From the NCBI GenBank assembly GCA_910588855.1, contig CAJUSR010000042.1:1-19045 (forward strand): 19,045 bases of DNA, written 5' to 3'. Below, piece after piece: positions 1-7,298 of this stretch. This stretch comes from an uncultured Kineothrix sp. GTDB taxonomy: Bacteria; Bacillota; Clostridia; Lachnospirales; Lachnospiraceae. Made by a program: the position numbers and the translations under genes. How positions within the stretch are numbered: position 1 is the stretch's first letter; every line of letters starts with the position of its first letter. The notes below the pieces were generated by a model. That model did not search any database. It was not told the DNA's origin and saw nothing but the letters and a program-made list of their open reading frames with translations.

Positions 1-28
1 GCGTACTAATAGGCCGAGGGCTTACCCA
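1..28 (+). rRNA. 23S rRNA, 3' end (partial)
   Basis: The first bases contain TACTAATAGGCCGAGGGCTT, which matches the highly conserved 3' terminus of bacterial 23S rRNA (typically ACTAATNGNYCGAGGRCTTAACC in Firmicutes). Only the last about 28 nt lie in the window; the gene continues to the left. The exact 3' end is uncertain by a few bases because the pairing 5' end of the molecule is not visible. Confidence 0.85.
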
Positions 29-114
29 CCGGAGGCTGGGGTGGTGCAGGTTGGGTTCTTGTGTATGGTGTTCGGTTTTGAGGGCATGTCCGTAAATATA
101 TAAGATGGAATTAG
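29..114 (+). other. Post-23S spacer without a 5S rRNA gene
   Basis: This G/T-rich stretch between the 23S end and the terminator at 115 should be transcribed with the rRNA and probably pairs with the 23S 5' flank during processing. It is too short for a 5S rRNA (about 117 nt) and lacks the conserved 5S core, and no tRNA follows. The operon therefore seems to end with 23S. Confidence 0.6.
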
Positions 115-141
115 AAGCTATTCGTAAAGGATAGCTTTTTT
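115..141 (+). terminator. Intrinsic terminator of the rRNA operon
   Basis: A 9-bp stem (AAGCTATTC, 115-123, with GGATAGCTT, 129-137, one G-T pair) encloses the loop GTAAA and runs into six T residues (136-141). It lies between the rRNA spacer and the next promoter at 182, as expected for the end of an rrn transcript. Confidence 0.8.
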
Positions 142-181
142 GTATACTATTTTGCCTTTACGTTAGTTTTTTCATTATCTT

Positions 182-210
182 TTGACACCTTTACCAAACT
201 ATGTTATAAT
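182..210 (+). promoter_or_regulatory. Strong sigma-A promoter for the cheV-like gene
   Basis: A perfect consensus -35 (TTGACA, 182-187) and -10 (TATAAT, 205-210) are separated by the ideal 17 bp. Transcription should start near 217, giving a leader of about 54 nt before the ATG at 271. I see no extra operator or riboswitch in that leader. Confidence 0.9.
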
Positions 211-270
211 GGCTATAGTTGAGTGTGGTTAGGAAAAGCTTACGAATAAATGGTGTGAGGTGGATTAGGT

Positions 271-1176
271 ATGGATACAAATATTTTGCTGGAAAATGGT
301 ACCAATGAATTGGAAGTATTGGAATTTTTGCTTGAGGGGCGTCATTATGGTATAAATGTCGCAAAAATAAGAGAAATTATTGCTTATCAGGATGTCACTC
401 CAGTTCCCAATGCACATCCTAGTATTGAAGGGATTTTTATGCCAAGGGATACCATGATTACAGCGATAAACTTAAGGAATTGCCTGCAATTGCGGGATTA
501 TGAAGAAAGTGAAAAAGCCTCTTCTTTATTTATTGTTACAAATTTCAATAAGTTGGATATTGCTTTCCATGTAGATGCTGTCCTTGGGATACATAGAGTT
601 TCGTGGAACAACATCATTAAACCAGGAAATACAGTTTCCACTAGTGAGGATGGTGTTTCTACAGGTATTGTAAAAATTAATGGCGTATTGATTATTATTT
701 TGGATTTTGAAAAGATTGTTACGGATATTAATCCGGAGACAGGATTGAAATTATCAGAAATAGAAGCTTTAGGTGAAAGGTCGATAAGGGATACGCCGAT
801 TTTAATTGCAGAAGACTCACCATTATTGAACAAATTAATTGTTAATTCCTTAAAGCAGGCTGGATATACTAATTTAATCCATACAGAAAATGGTAGGCAA
901 GCATACGATGTCATTCAACAATGCAAAGCAGATGGTACTCTGAGAGAGCATGTTCAGTGTGTTATTACAGATATTGAGATGCCGGAGATGGATGGTCACC
1001 GTTTAACGAAGCTGATTAAAGATGATGAAGAAACAAAACACATACCGGTTGTTATTTTCTCCTCCTTAGTTAATGATGAAATGAAGAGGAAAGGCAAGGC
1101 TTTGGGGGCTGATGCACAGTTGTCTAAGCCGGAAATCGGCAATTTGGTACACATAGTGGATGATTTGCTTCAATAG
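271..1176 (+). CDS. cheV: CheV-type chemotaxis coupling protein (CheW domain + receiver)
   Basis: The protein (301 aa) has an N-terminal CheW-like scaffold domain at about residues 14-155 and a C-terminal CheY-like receiver at about 174-301. The receiver keeps the acidic pair E181/D182, the phosphoacceptor D234 (in TDIEMPEMDG), a Ser switch position at 264-265 and the invariant K286. CheV proteins couple chemoreceptors to the CheA kinase at the inner face of the membrane, and CheA phosphorylation of the receiver tunes adaptation. Length and domain order match the family. A GAGGTGG Shine-Dalgarno site at 257-263 sits 7 nt before the ATG. It has its own promoter at 182 and a terminator at 1187, so it is probably monocistronic, and it implies a motile organism or a chemotaxis-like array. 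The gene symbol rests on domain architecture; no other che gene is in the window. Confidence 0.9.
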   Translation: MDTNILLENGTNELEVLEFLLEGRHYGINVAKIREIIAYQDVTPVPNAHPSIEGIFMPRDTMITAINLRNCLQLRDYEESEKASSLFIVTNFNKLDIAFHVDAVLGIHRVSWNNIIKPGNTVSTSEDGVSTGIVKINGVLIIILDFEKIVTDINPETGLKLSEIEALGERSIRDTPILIAEDSPLLNKLIVNSLKQAGYTNLIHTENGRQAYDVIQQCKADGTLREHVQCVITDIEMPEMDGHRLTKLIKDDEETKHIPVVIFSSLVNDEMKRKGKALGADAQLSKPEIGNLVHIVDDLLQ

Positions 1177-1186
1177 AATATGACTG

Positions 1187-1216
1187 CAAAGCCGGGAATT
1201 ACTCCCGGCTTTGTTT
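1187..1216 (+). terminator. Terminator after cheV
   Basis: An 11-bp perfect stem (CAAAGCCGGGA, 1187-1197; TCCCGGCTTTG, 1203-1213) has the 5-nt loop ATTAC. The downstream T run is short (TTT), so some read-through into the gene starting at 1233 is possible, and I see no clear separate promoter for that gene. Confidence 0.75.
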
Positions 1217-1232
1217 CATGAGATAGGGGATT

Positions 1233-2027
1233 ATGAAAGAAATAAAGGATATTTTGCTTGAAAAAATAAATGAGGCTGATTTGGTATTGGTAGGGATTGG
1301 CGAGGAATTTGAAAATAATATACCTAAAATGGAAGATGTTCCGTCGTTTGCATCTGCCATAAATCAAATTGAAAAAAATGAAGATATAAAATGGATGCTT
1401 CCGCATTTAAAAAAGAAGTATGATGATTTGAATAGGGCGGAAACTGCAAAAAAAGCATATGCGGTATTGGAAAATTTATTAAAGGATAAAAATTATTTCA
1501 TTGTTTCTACCCGCATAGATGATTATATTTATCAGACAAATCTTTTGAAAGAAAGGATAGTAGCTCCTTGCGGCGGTTATCGGTTTTGTCATTGTGCAGA
1601 CGGATGTGGGAAACGGTTATATGAATCGGACAGAAGTATCCCGGATAATGTATATGGATATTTTATGGAAGGAACAAGCCTGGATGAGATAAAACGTCCC
1701 CTATGCCCGGATTGTGGTAAAGATTTGATTTTCAATAATATTCTATCTGAAGGATATGTGGAAGAAGAATATTTGGAGCAGTGGGAAAAGTATATGAAAT
1801 GGCTGCAAGGAACGGTAAACCGTAAATTATGCGTGTTGGAGTTGGGGGTCGGTATGCTTTATCCTACGGTAATCAGGTGGCCTTTTGAGAAGGTGGTATA
1901 TTTTAATCAAAAGTCAAATATCTTTAGGATACATAGCAAGTTATATCAGTTGACGGAAGAAATTAAAGACAGAGGATATAAAATAGAAAAAAAACCGATG
2001 GATTTTCTAATAAATTGGTTTGTCTAA
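1233..2027 (+). CDS. Degenerate Sir2-like (sirtuin-fold) protein with zinc-binding cysteines
   Basis: The 264-aa product resembles the bacterial Sir2-like superfamily. It has an N-terminal beta strand and glycine turn (VLVGIG, 18-23) where sirtuins have the NAD-binding GAGxS motif. A segment at 88-118 lines up with the sirtuin stretch YFVVTTNxDG...CHGS, a cysteine cluster follows (C113, C119, C121, C125, then CPDC at 158-161), and ELGVG at 203-207 continues into a Rossmann-like P-T-V-I-R block as in the family. The key residues are changed: the NxD motif reads RID (94-96), and the position of the catalytic His (in CHGS) appears to be glycine. I therefore infer a structural or ligand-binding protein rather than a deacetylase. 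AGGGGA at 1225-1230 gives a slightly short ribosome-site spacing. The assignment is from remembered family patterns and the function is unknown. Confidence 0.6.
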   Translation: MKEIKDILLEKINEADLVLVGIGEEFENNIPKMEDVPSFASAINQIEKNEDIKWMLPHLKKKYDDLNRAETAKKAYAVLENLLKDKNYFIVSTRIDDYIYQTNLLKERIVAPCGGYRFCHCADGCGKRLYESDRSIPDNVYGYFMEGTSLDEIKRPLCPDCGKDLIFNNILSEGYVEEEYLEQWEKYMKWLQGTVNRKLCVLELGVGMLYPTVIRWPFEKVVYFNQKSNIFRIHSKLYQLTEEIKDRGYKIEKKPMDFLINWFV

Positions 2028-2048
2028 TAGCCATATCTATGTTAAACT
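2020..2048 (+). promoter_or_regulatory. Possible weak promoter before the charged membrane protein
   Basis: TTGTCT (2020-2025) and TAAACT (2043-2048) are 17 bp apart, straddling the stop codon of the Sir2-like gene. Both hexamers depart from consensus, so this is only a candidate. Otherwise the downstream gene depends on read-through from upstream. Confidence 0.3.
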
Positions 2049-2091
2049 AAAGTGATGAATATTAATACATAATAAAATGTGAGGGTGTTTC

Positions 2092-4194
2092 ATGAGTCCA
2101 GATGAAGAATACTTAGATGATTTGCTTAATTCCCTTGTGGAAGGAGAAGAAGGAGATGGTTTTTTGCCGGAAGATGAGGGAGCGGCAGAAGACTTGGGAT
2201 TTGGTGAAGGGATGCTGCCGGAAGATTTAGAATTTGCGGCAGAAGATTTTAATATGGAGGATTTACCGGCAGAAGATATAGATGTCGGTGATTTCGTGTC
2301 TGAAGATTTAGGTGCCGATGATTTTGTCTTGGATGATTTAGGTGCGGATAGCTTTATATCTGATGGTTTGGAATCGGATAATTTTGCACTGGAAGATCTT
2401 GGGGCTGAGGATTTGGAATCCGGTTCTCCTACCATATCCGAAGATTTGGATATGGTAGGAGAACCGGAAGAGGAAGCAGCTAATGCAGTGGGAGAAGAAA
2501 CCAGCGAAGAAGAGGATGATTTTTCGCTGGATGATTTTGCGTTGGAAGATTTAGGGGAAGAAGAACTGCTTCCCGATGATATGGGGATATCTGATTTTCA
2601 ACTTGATGAAGATATGGAAGGCGAACAGGAAGGGCTGATTTCTCCGGATGATGTCGATGCGTTGTTTGAGACGGCGGAAAGCTTGGGTTCCGATGAAGAT
2701 ATCCATGAGGCAGAAACGAAAAAGGATGATATGTTTGCCTTCTTGGATAGTATGCCGGAAGAGGAAAGCGAAGAAACGGGGGATATTCCTGATGCTGTAC
2801 AGGAAGAAGCAGTAGGCGAAGACAGGGAAGAAGAAACGTCAAAGAAAAAGAAAAAGAAGGAAAAGAAAGCCAAAAAAGAGAAAAAATCATTGTTTGGCAA
2901 GAAAAAGAAAGGTCAGGAGCCGGAAGGGGAAGAAGAGGAAAAGGAATCTGAAGAAGCAGAAGGTGAATCGCCGGAGGGAGAGGAAAAACAGAAAGGCTTT
3001 TTCGGCAGATTGATAGCGTTCTTGACGGAAGCAGACGATGAGATGGAAGAAGGGGAAACTGCAAATGGTTTAGAGCCTTCCGACGAAAATAAAAATATAC
3101 TGAAGGAATTGGACGACGAGGACAAAAAGAAAAAGAAGAAAAAAGTAAAAGGCAAACAGGGAGAAGACGAAGAGGGCGGAAAAGGAAAAAAGAAAAAGGA
3201 AAAGAAAGAGAAAAAAGAGAAGAAGAAAAAGGAAAAACCAGAACCGAACCCTGAATCAGAGCTGGCAGGCGAAACCAAGAAAGGAAAGAGGGTTTCGGTA
3301 AAAAGCATGATTGTAATTGCCGGGCTATGCCTGACTATGACAGCAATGATTATCGTTATGTGTAGCATTATCCCTGCATTTTTTGATAAAAGGGCAGCAA
3401 GGGATGCGTTCTATGAATCAAATTATACGAAATCTTATGAATTGCTTTATGGTAAGGAAAGAGACGAAAACGATGATATGATATATCATAAATCAAAAAC
3501 GATTTTGGAAATGAGGCGGAAGCTGGATTCTTACCACAATTATATGGCAATCGGAAAAGAAGTGCAGGCATTGGATGCTCTTATGTCCGCTGTCCAGAGT
3601 TATCCTGAAATATTGAGGCAGGCGGAAGAATTTCGTGTTGTTCAGGAAGTCAATGCGATTTATGAAACGATATTAACTATATTAAACGATAAATATAGTT
3701 TGACAGAGGCGCTAGCCCAAACGATTATTGAATATGATGATGTGACTTATACGAGAAGGTTGGAGTCCCTTGTTTATAATACTCCGTTTGTATTGCCTGA
3801 GACACAACAGGAAAGCCCTGCGGAAGATATCCTTCCGGAAGAAAGAGCTTTGATGGAAGAGGAGGAAGCAGCGGAGGCGGAAACAGGTACGGCAGGTGAA
3901 GAGGCCGGTATGGCTGAACAAGGTAGCGAACAGGATGAATTTCCAATGGAAACTGAAGAAAATGATACATCCGGAGAAAATCCGCAGGAGCAGGATATAG
4001 AAGAACAGCAGCCTGTGGAAGAACAACAGCCGGCGGAGCAGGAAGCAGTGCCAGAGGAAACAGCCGGACAGACACAATCCTCTTCTTTGGGGGAAGATGT
4101 TTCTACATGGACGGAAGATAGCGGTTTCGGAAGCCAGGGCGAACAGATTCAAGGTATCCGTCAGCCGATTGGCATAGAAATACACGGAAATTAA
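2092..4194 (+). CDS. Large acidic/lysine-rich single-span membrane protein, unknown function
   Basis: I do not recognise this 700-aa protein. Residues 1-245 are extremely acidic, with degenerate repeats of the form D-F-x-L-E-D-L-G at about 40-110 and again near 142-155. Residues 248-400 hold long lysine blocks separated by Glu-rich stretches. One hydrophobic segment lies at about 406-430 with Lys/Arg just before it, so the N-terminus should be cytoplasmic and the C-terminus outside. The outer part has a helical, possibly TPR-like region (about 435-560) and a Glu/Gln-rich tail. Two short segments, residues 2-15 and 182-192 (LISPDDVDALF), resemble the CheY-binding LSQxEIDALL motif at the N-terminus of FliM. 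GAGGG at 2081-2085, 6 nt upstream, supports the start. The gene lies 22 bp before hisH and may be cotranscribed with it. A low-complexity artefact is unlikely, because the reading frame is open for 2.1 kb with a good ribosome site and a membrane span. Confidence 0.75.
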   Translation: MSPDEEYLDDLLNSLVEGEEGDGFLPEDEGAAEDLGFGEGMLPEDLEFAAEDFNMEDLPAEDIDVGDFVSEDLGADDFVLDDLGADSFISDGLESDNFALEDLGAEDLESGSPTISEDLDMVGEPEEEAANAVGEETSEEEDDFSLDDFALEDLGEEELLPDDMGISDFQLDEDMEGEQEGLISPDDVDALFETAESLGSDEDIHEAETKKDDMFAFLDSMPEEESEETGDIPDAVQEEAVGEDREEETSKKKKKKEKKAKKEKKSLFGKKKKGQEPEGEEEEKESEEAEGESPEGEEKQKGFFGRLIAFLTEADDEMEEGETANGLEPSDENKNILKELDDEDKKKKKKKVKGKQGEDEEGGKGKKKKEKKEKKEKKKKEKPEPNPESELAGETKKGKRVSVKSMIVIAGLCLTMTAMIIVMCSIIPAFFDKRAARDAFYESNYTKSYELLYGKERDENDDMIYHKSKTILEMRRKLDSYHNYMAIGKEVQALDALMSAVQSYPEILRQAEEFRVVQEVNAIYETILTILNDKYSLTEALAQTIIEYDDVTYTRRLESLVYNTPFVLPETQQESPAEDILPEERALMEEEEAAEAETGTAGEEAGMAEQGSEQDEFPMETEENDTSGENPQEQDIEEQQPVEEQQPAEQEAVPEETAGQTQSSSLGEDVSTWTEDSGFGSQGEQIQGIRQPIGIEIHGN

Positions 4195-4216
4195 TATCGA
4201 CAGAAAGCGGCAGGAT

Positions 4217-4837
4217 ATGATAGCGATAATCGATTATGATGCAGGGAACATAAAAAGCGTAGAAAAAGCCCTTCTTTTTCTTGGGGAAGAAACTTGCGTG
4301 ACGCGGGAGAGAGAGGAAATCCTCAGCGCAGAGAAAGTGATTTTGCCAGGGGTGGGTTCTTTTGGAAAGGCGATGGAAAAAATCCGAGGGTATGGCTTGG
4401 AAGCGGTTATTAAAGAGGTGGTAAACCGTGGAACCCCATTCCTCGGCATTTGCCTTGGGCTTCAGCTTTTGTTTGAGCGCAGCGATGAATGTGATGGAGC
4501 AAAGGGATTAGGCATTTTGAAGGGGGAAATTTTGAAAATCCCGGAAAAAGAGGAAGGAAAAGTACCGCAGATAGGATGGAATTCTTTGAAATATCCTAAT
4601 CATAGCAGACTGTTTGCCGGTATTGCTGAAGATTCATATGTATATTTTGTCCATTCTTATTATTTGAAAGCGGAGGATGAAAAAATTGTTGCTGCCACCA
4701 CGGAATATAATACTTTAATCCATGCGGCGGTAGAAAAGGACAATGTTTTTGCCTGCCAGTTTCACCCGGAAAAAAGTTCTGAAACAGGATTGCATATCCT
4801 CCGAAACTTTATTCAAATACAAAGGGAGGGGAAATAG
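4217..4837 (+). CDS. hisH: Imidazole glycerol phosphate synthase, glutaminase subunit HisH
   Basis: HisH is the glutamine amidotransferase half of imidazole glycerol phosphate synthase. It hydrolyses glutamine and passes ammonia to HisF in the fifth step of histidine synthesis. The 206-aa protein has the class I amidotransferase triad: nucleophile C79 (in LGICLGLQ), H183 and E185 (in QFHPEKS). It also has the oxyanion-side PGVGSFG motif at 44-50. Length is normal for the family (about 200 aa). The ribosome site is weak (AGCGGCAGGA just upstream). The stop codon abuts the hisF ATG, which is the usual arrangement for two interacting subunits. The remaining his genes are not in this window. Confidence 0.95.
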   Translation: MIAIIDYDAGNIKSVEKALLFLGEETCVTREREEILSAEKVILPGVGSFGKAMEKIRGYGLEAVIKEVVNRGTPFLGICLGLQLLFERSDECDGAKGLGILKGEILKIPEKEEGKVPQIGWNSLKYPNHSRLFAGIAEDSYVYFVHSYYLKAEDEKIVAATTEYNTLIHAAVEKDNVFACQFHPEKSSETGLHILRNFIQIQREGK

Positions 4838-5599
4838 ATGCATACAAAGCGTATTATCCCTTGCTTGGATGTTCGTGGGGGAAGAGTAGTAAAAGGTGTG
4901 AATTTCGTCAACTTAAAAGATGCCGGCGATCCGGTGGAGATTGCGTCAGCTTACGATAAAGCGGGGGCAGATGAACTGGTCTTTTTGGATATCACCGCAT
5001 CTTCTGACGCCCGGGCAACCGTGGTGGATATGGTCAGGCGCGTGGCGGAGAAGGTTTTTATCCCTTTTACAGTAGGCGGTGGAATCCGTACAGTGGATGA
5101 CTTCAAAGTGATTTTGAGGGAAGGGGCAGATAAAATATCCATTAATTCATCTGCAATCAACAATCCTTCCTTGATTAGTGAAGCGGCAGAGAAGTTTGGA
5201 AGCCAATGCGTAGTGGTAGCAATTGATGCAAAAAGAAGATCGGATGGTTCCGGCTGGAATATTTATAAAAACGGCGGCAGGATAGATGTAGGGATTGATG
5301 CCGTAGAATGGGCAATGAAAGCGGATAAATTAGGAGCCGGTGAAATCCTTTTGACAAGTATGGATTGTGACGGAACAAAGGCTGGATATGATATAGAATT
5401 GACAAAGATAATTGCGGAGAATGTATCCATCCCCGTTATTGCATCGGGAGGTGCCGGAAAAAAAGAAGATTTTTATAAAGCCTTGACAGAGGGAAAAGCG
5501 GATGCAGCATTGGCAGCTTCGTTATTCCATTATAAAGAGCTGGAAATATGTGAAGTAAAAGACTTTTTAAAGGAGCAAGGGGTGCCAATAAGGGAATAA
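4838..5599 (+). CDS. hisF: Imidazole glycerol phosphate synthase, cyclase subunit HisF
   Basis: HisF is the (beta/alpha)8-barrel cyclase that converts PRFAR plus ammonia into imidazole glycerol phosphate and AICAR. The catalytic aspartates D11 (in PCLDVRGG) and D130 (in AIDAKR) are both at the positions numbered in the classical HisF proteins. Phosphate-binding glycine motifs GGGIR (about 80) and ASGGAG (about 205) are present, and the 253-aa length is standard. The ATG follows the hisH stop with no gap, and the AGGGAGGGG site inside the end of hisH serves it. HisH and HisF therefore should be made in balanced amounts. The reaction by-product AICAR feeds purine synthesis. Confidence 0.96.
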   Translation: MHTKRIIPCLDVRGGRVVKGVNFVNLKDAGDPVEIASAYDKAGADELVFLDITASSDARATVVDMVRRVAEKVFIPFTVGGGIRTVDDFKVILREGADKISINSSAINNPSLISEAAEKFGSQCVVVAIDAKRRSDGSGWNIYKNGGRIDVGIDAVEWAMKADKLGAGEILLTSMDCDGTKAGYDIELTKIIAENVSIPVIASGGAGKKEDFYKALTEGKADAALAASLFHYKELEICEVKDFLKEQGVPIRE

Positions 5600-5621
5600 A
5601 GAAAGAAAAGAGGTACAAAAG

Positions 5622-6299
5622 ATGGCAATGATTCAGAATGATTGGCTGGATGCATTGAAACCTGAATTTTCCAAGCCATATTATAAGCAGCTTTTTGAAT
5701 TTGTGCAGAATGAGTACAGCAAGGCAGTGATTTACCCGCCTGCAGACGATATTTTTAATGCATTCCATTTTACGCCATTGAGTAAGGTAAAAGTGCTTTT
5801 GTTAGGGCAAGACCCTTACCACAATGTAAATCAGGCTCATGGCTTAAGCTTTTCCGTACTGCCGGAGCAAAAGGACATTCCTCCTTCATTGCAGAATATT
5901 TATCAGGAATTACACGACGACATGGGCTGTCGTGTGCCTAATAATGGATATTTGAAGAAATGGGCAGACCAAGGGGTATTGCTTTTGAATACCGTGTTGA
6001 CGGTTAGGGCGCATCAGGCAAATTCCCACCAAGGTAAAGGATGGGAAATGTTTACGGATGCTGTTATTGAGGCTGTAAATGCCCAAGACCGCCCAATTGT
6101 TTACTTTTTGTGGGGGAGGCCTGCACAAAATAAAATGTCAATGCTCACGAATCCAAAGCATTTGATTTTAAAGGCGCCTCATCCAAGCCCGTTGTCTGCT
6201 TACCGGGGATTTTTTGGCTGCAGGCATTTCAGCAAAGCGAATGAATTTTTAACCGAGCATGGAATTGATTCTGTAGACTGGCAGATTGATGACATCTGA
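5622..6299 (+). CDS. ung: Uracil-DNA glycosylase (family 1)
   Basis: Ung removes uracil from DNA, starting base-excision repair of deaminated cytosine and misincorporated dUMP. The water-activating motif GQDPYH places the catalytic Asp at residue 64, and the HPSPLS loop places its His at residue 187; both numbers coincide with the E. coli enzyme. Aromatic and FFGC features downstream of the loop fit family 1. Length (225 aa) is typical. An AAGAGG site precedes the ATG. The gene follows hisF by 22 bp and is the last of this transcript, because a strong terminator comes 36 bp later. The his/ung linkage has no obvious functional meaning. Confidence 0.96.
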   Translation: MAMIQNDWLDALKPEFSKPYYKQLFEFVQNEYSKAVIYPPADDIFNAFHFTPLSKVKVLLLGQDPYHNVNQAHGLSFSVLPEQKDIPPSLQNIYQELHDDMGCRVPNNGYLKKWADQGVLLLNTVLTVRAHQANSHQGKGWEMFTDAVIEAVNAQDRPIVYFLWGRPAQNKMSMLTNPKHLILKAPHPSPLSAYRGFFGCRHFSKANEFLTEHGIDSVDWQIDDI

Positions 6300-6335
6300 A
6301 TGAAAGAAAAGATTATTTTATCATAGAATTTTTAT

Positions 6336-6387
6336 AACATCAATATTTAAGTGCTGATATTTGGCGCTTAAATATTGATGTTTTTTT
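6336..6387 (+). terminator. Very strong terminator after ung
   Basis: A 19-bp stem pairs 6336-6354 with 6364-6382 (one T-G pair, otherwise complementary) around the 9-nt loop TGATATTTG and flows into seven T residues (6381-6387). It closes the hisH-hisF-ung transcript. Confidence 0.93.
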
Positions 6388-6413
6388 CATATGGTAAAAA
6401 GCAATTATCGCAC

Positions 6414-6480
6414 TGCGGCAGAGGGGGAGTATGTCGCTGGCGCGACCCTCCGCAGGCGGAGAATCCTGCAAGCAGGATTC
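6414..6480. repeat. Cluster of tandem short hairpins upstream of the TrmB-family gene
   Basis: Three perfect small inverted repeats lie back to back: GTCGC-TGGC-GCGAC (6433-6446), CTCCGC-AG-GCGGAG (6448-6461) and GAATCCTGC-AA-GCAGGATTC (6461-6480). TGCGG at 6414-6418 can also pair with CCGCA at 6450-6454, enclosing the first hairpin. The stretch is GC-richer than its AT-rich flanks and is not coding. It resembles the dispersed palindromic elements of Lachnospiraceae-type genomes, but no second copy is in this window to prove it. Confidence 0.55.
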
Positions 6481-6518
6481 TTGTTTATATTCTATTTATA
6501 TTTATAGCAAGATTGTGC

Positions 6519-6547
6519 TTGACAAGAGGAAAAACAGATATTATAGT
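6519..6547 (+). promoter_or_regulatory. Sigma-A promoter for the trmB-like/lysA pair
   Basis: TTGACA (6519-6524) and TATAGT (6542-6547) are exactly 17 bp apart. Transcription should begin near 6554, about 28 nt before the ATG at 6582, leaving no room for a leader riboswitch. Confidence 0.8.
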
Positions 6548-6581
6548 AGTTCTGGAAAGGAACACTAGTGGTAGGAAACGG

Positions 6582-7298
6582 ATGGATGAGTTATATATAT
6601 TGGAAAAATTGATGGGGTTTGGGATGACAAGGCAGGAATCCCTGATTTACCTGTGCCTTTACAAAAATGGAGAGCAGACAGGATACGAAGTGGCGAAACA
6701 GACTGGAATTTCCCGATCAAACGTGTATGGAGGATTATCCGGTTTGACTAAGGCCGGAGCGGTCTACTTAATGGAGGGCAGCTCAAAAAAATATATTGCT
6801 GTTCCGGTAGATGAGTTTTGCAGCGGCAAAATCAGGGAAATGGTGAAGGATAGGGAGTTTTTGATTGAAAATATGCCTATGGTAGCGAAAGCCTCAGACG
6901 GATATATTACGATTACGGGGGCGGCTAATATCAGGAATAAAGTAATCGCTATGCTGGAAAAAGCAAAATGCCGGATATACCTTTCCGCACCAGGGATATA
7001 TTTGGAAAGTATCAGGAAAGAGCTGGAAAATGTGGTAAGGCGTAGGATGAAACTTGTTTTGATTACGGATAAGGAAATGGGTATAGAGCATGTTTTTTTA
7101 CACCTTACAGATAAAAAAGAGATGCAGATACGTCTAATAGTCGATTCCTTATATGTATTGACTGGAGATTTGGCGGGAGAAAAGACGGATACGTGCCTAT
7201 TTTCCGGACAAAGGAACTTTGTCAATGTCTTTAAGGAAGCCCTCAGAAATGAGATAAAGTTAATTGAGATAGCCAAAGGAGAAGATGAAAATGAATAA
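6582..7298 (+). CDS. TrmB-family transcriptional regulator
   Basis: The 238-aa protein has an N-terminal winged helix-turn-helix of the TrmB type at about residues 8-75. Residues 31-60 (GYEVAKQTGISRSNVYGGLS plus the wing) are the recognition region. A C-terminal ligand/dimer domain spans about 105-235. TrmB-type regulators bind sugars or other small molecules and control nearby genes. The reading frame extends further upstream, but that part runs through the ung terminator and the promoter at 6519, so I start at 6582, where AGGA at 6573-6576 precedes the ATG. The end overlaps the lysA start by 8 nt (counting from the lysA ATG at 7291), so the two are translationally coupled. I infer that it regulates its own transcript and hence lysA; the ligand is unknown. 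Confidence 0.85.
   Translation: MDELYILEKLMGFGMTRQESLIYLCLYKNGEQTGYEVAKQTGISRSNVYGGLSGLTKAGAVYLMEGSSKKYIAVPVDEFCSGKIREMVKDREFLIENMPMVAKASDGYITITGAANIRNKVIAMLEKAKCRIYLSAPGIYLESIRKELENVVRRRMKLVLITDKEMGIEHVFLHLTDKKEMQIRLIVDSLYVLTGDLAGEKTDTCLFSGQRNFVNVFKEALRNEIKLIEIAKGEDENE

Noticed and set aside
2037..3368. Several open frames on the minus strand opposite the charged membrane protein
   Set aside because: They are Ser/Phe/Pro-rich mirrors of Glu/Lys/Asp codons on the plus strand and have no ribosome sites or domains.
6400..6480. Lysine riboswitch (L-box) before lysA
   Set aside because: AGAGGGGGAG looks superficially like an L-box core, but the five-helix layout is missing and the block is upstream of the promoter, so it is not transcribed with lysA.
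6375..6581. Upstream extension of the TrmB-family reading frame
   Set aside because: It runs through the T tract of the ung terminator, the hairpin cluster and the promoter at 6519; the family-like protein starts at 6582 with a ribosome site.
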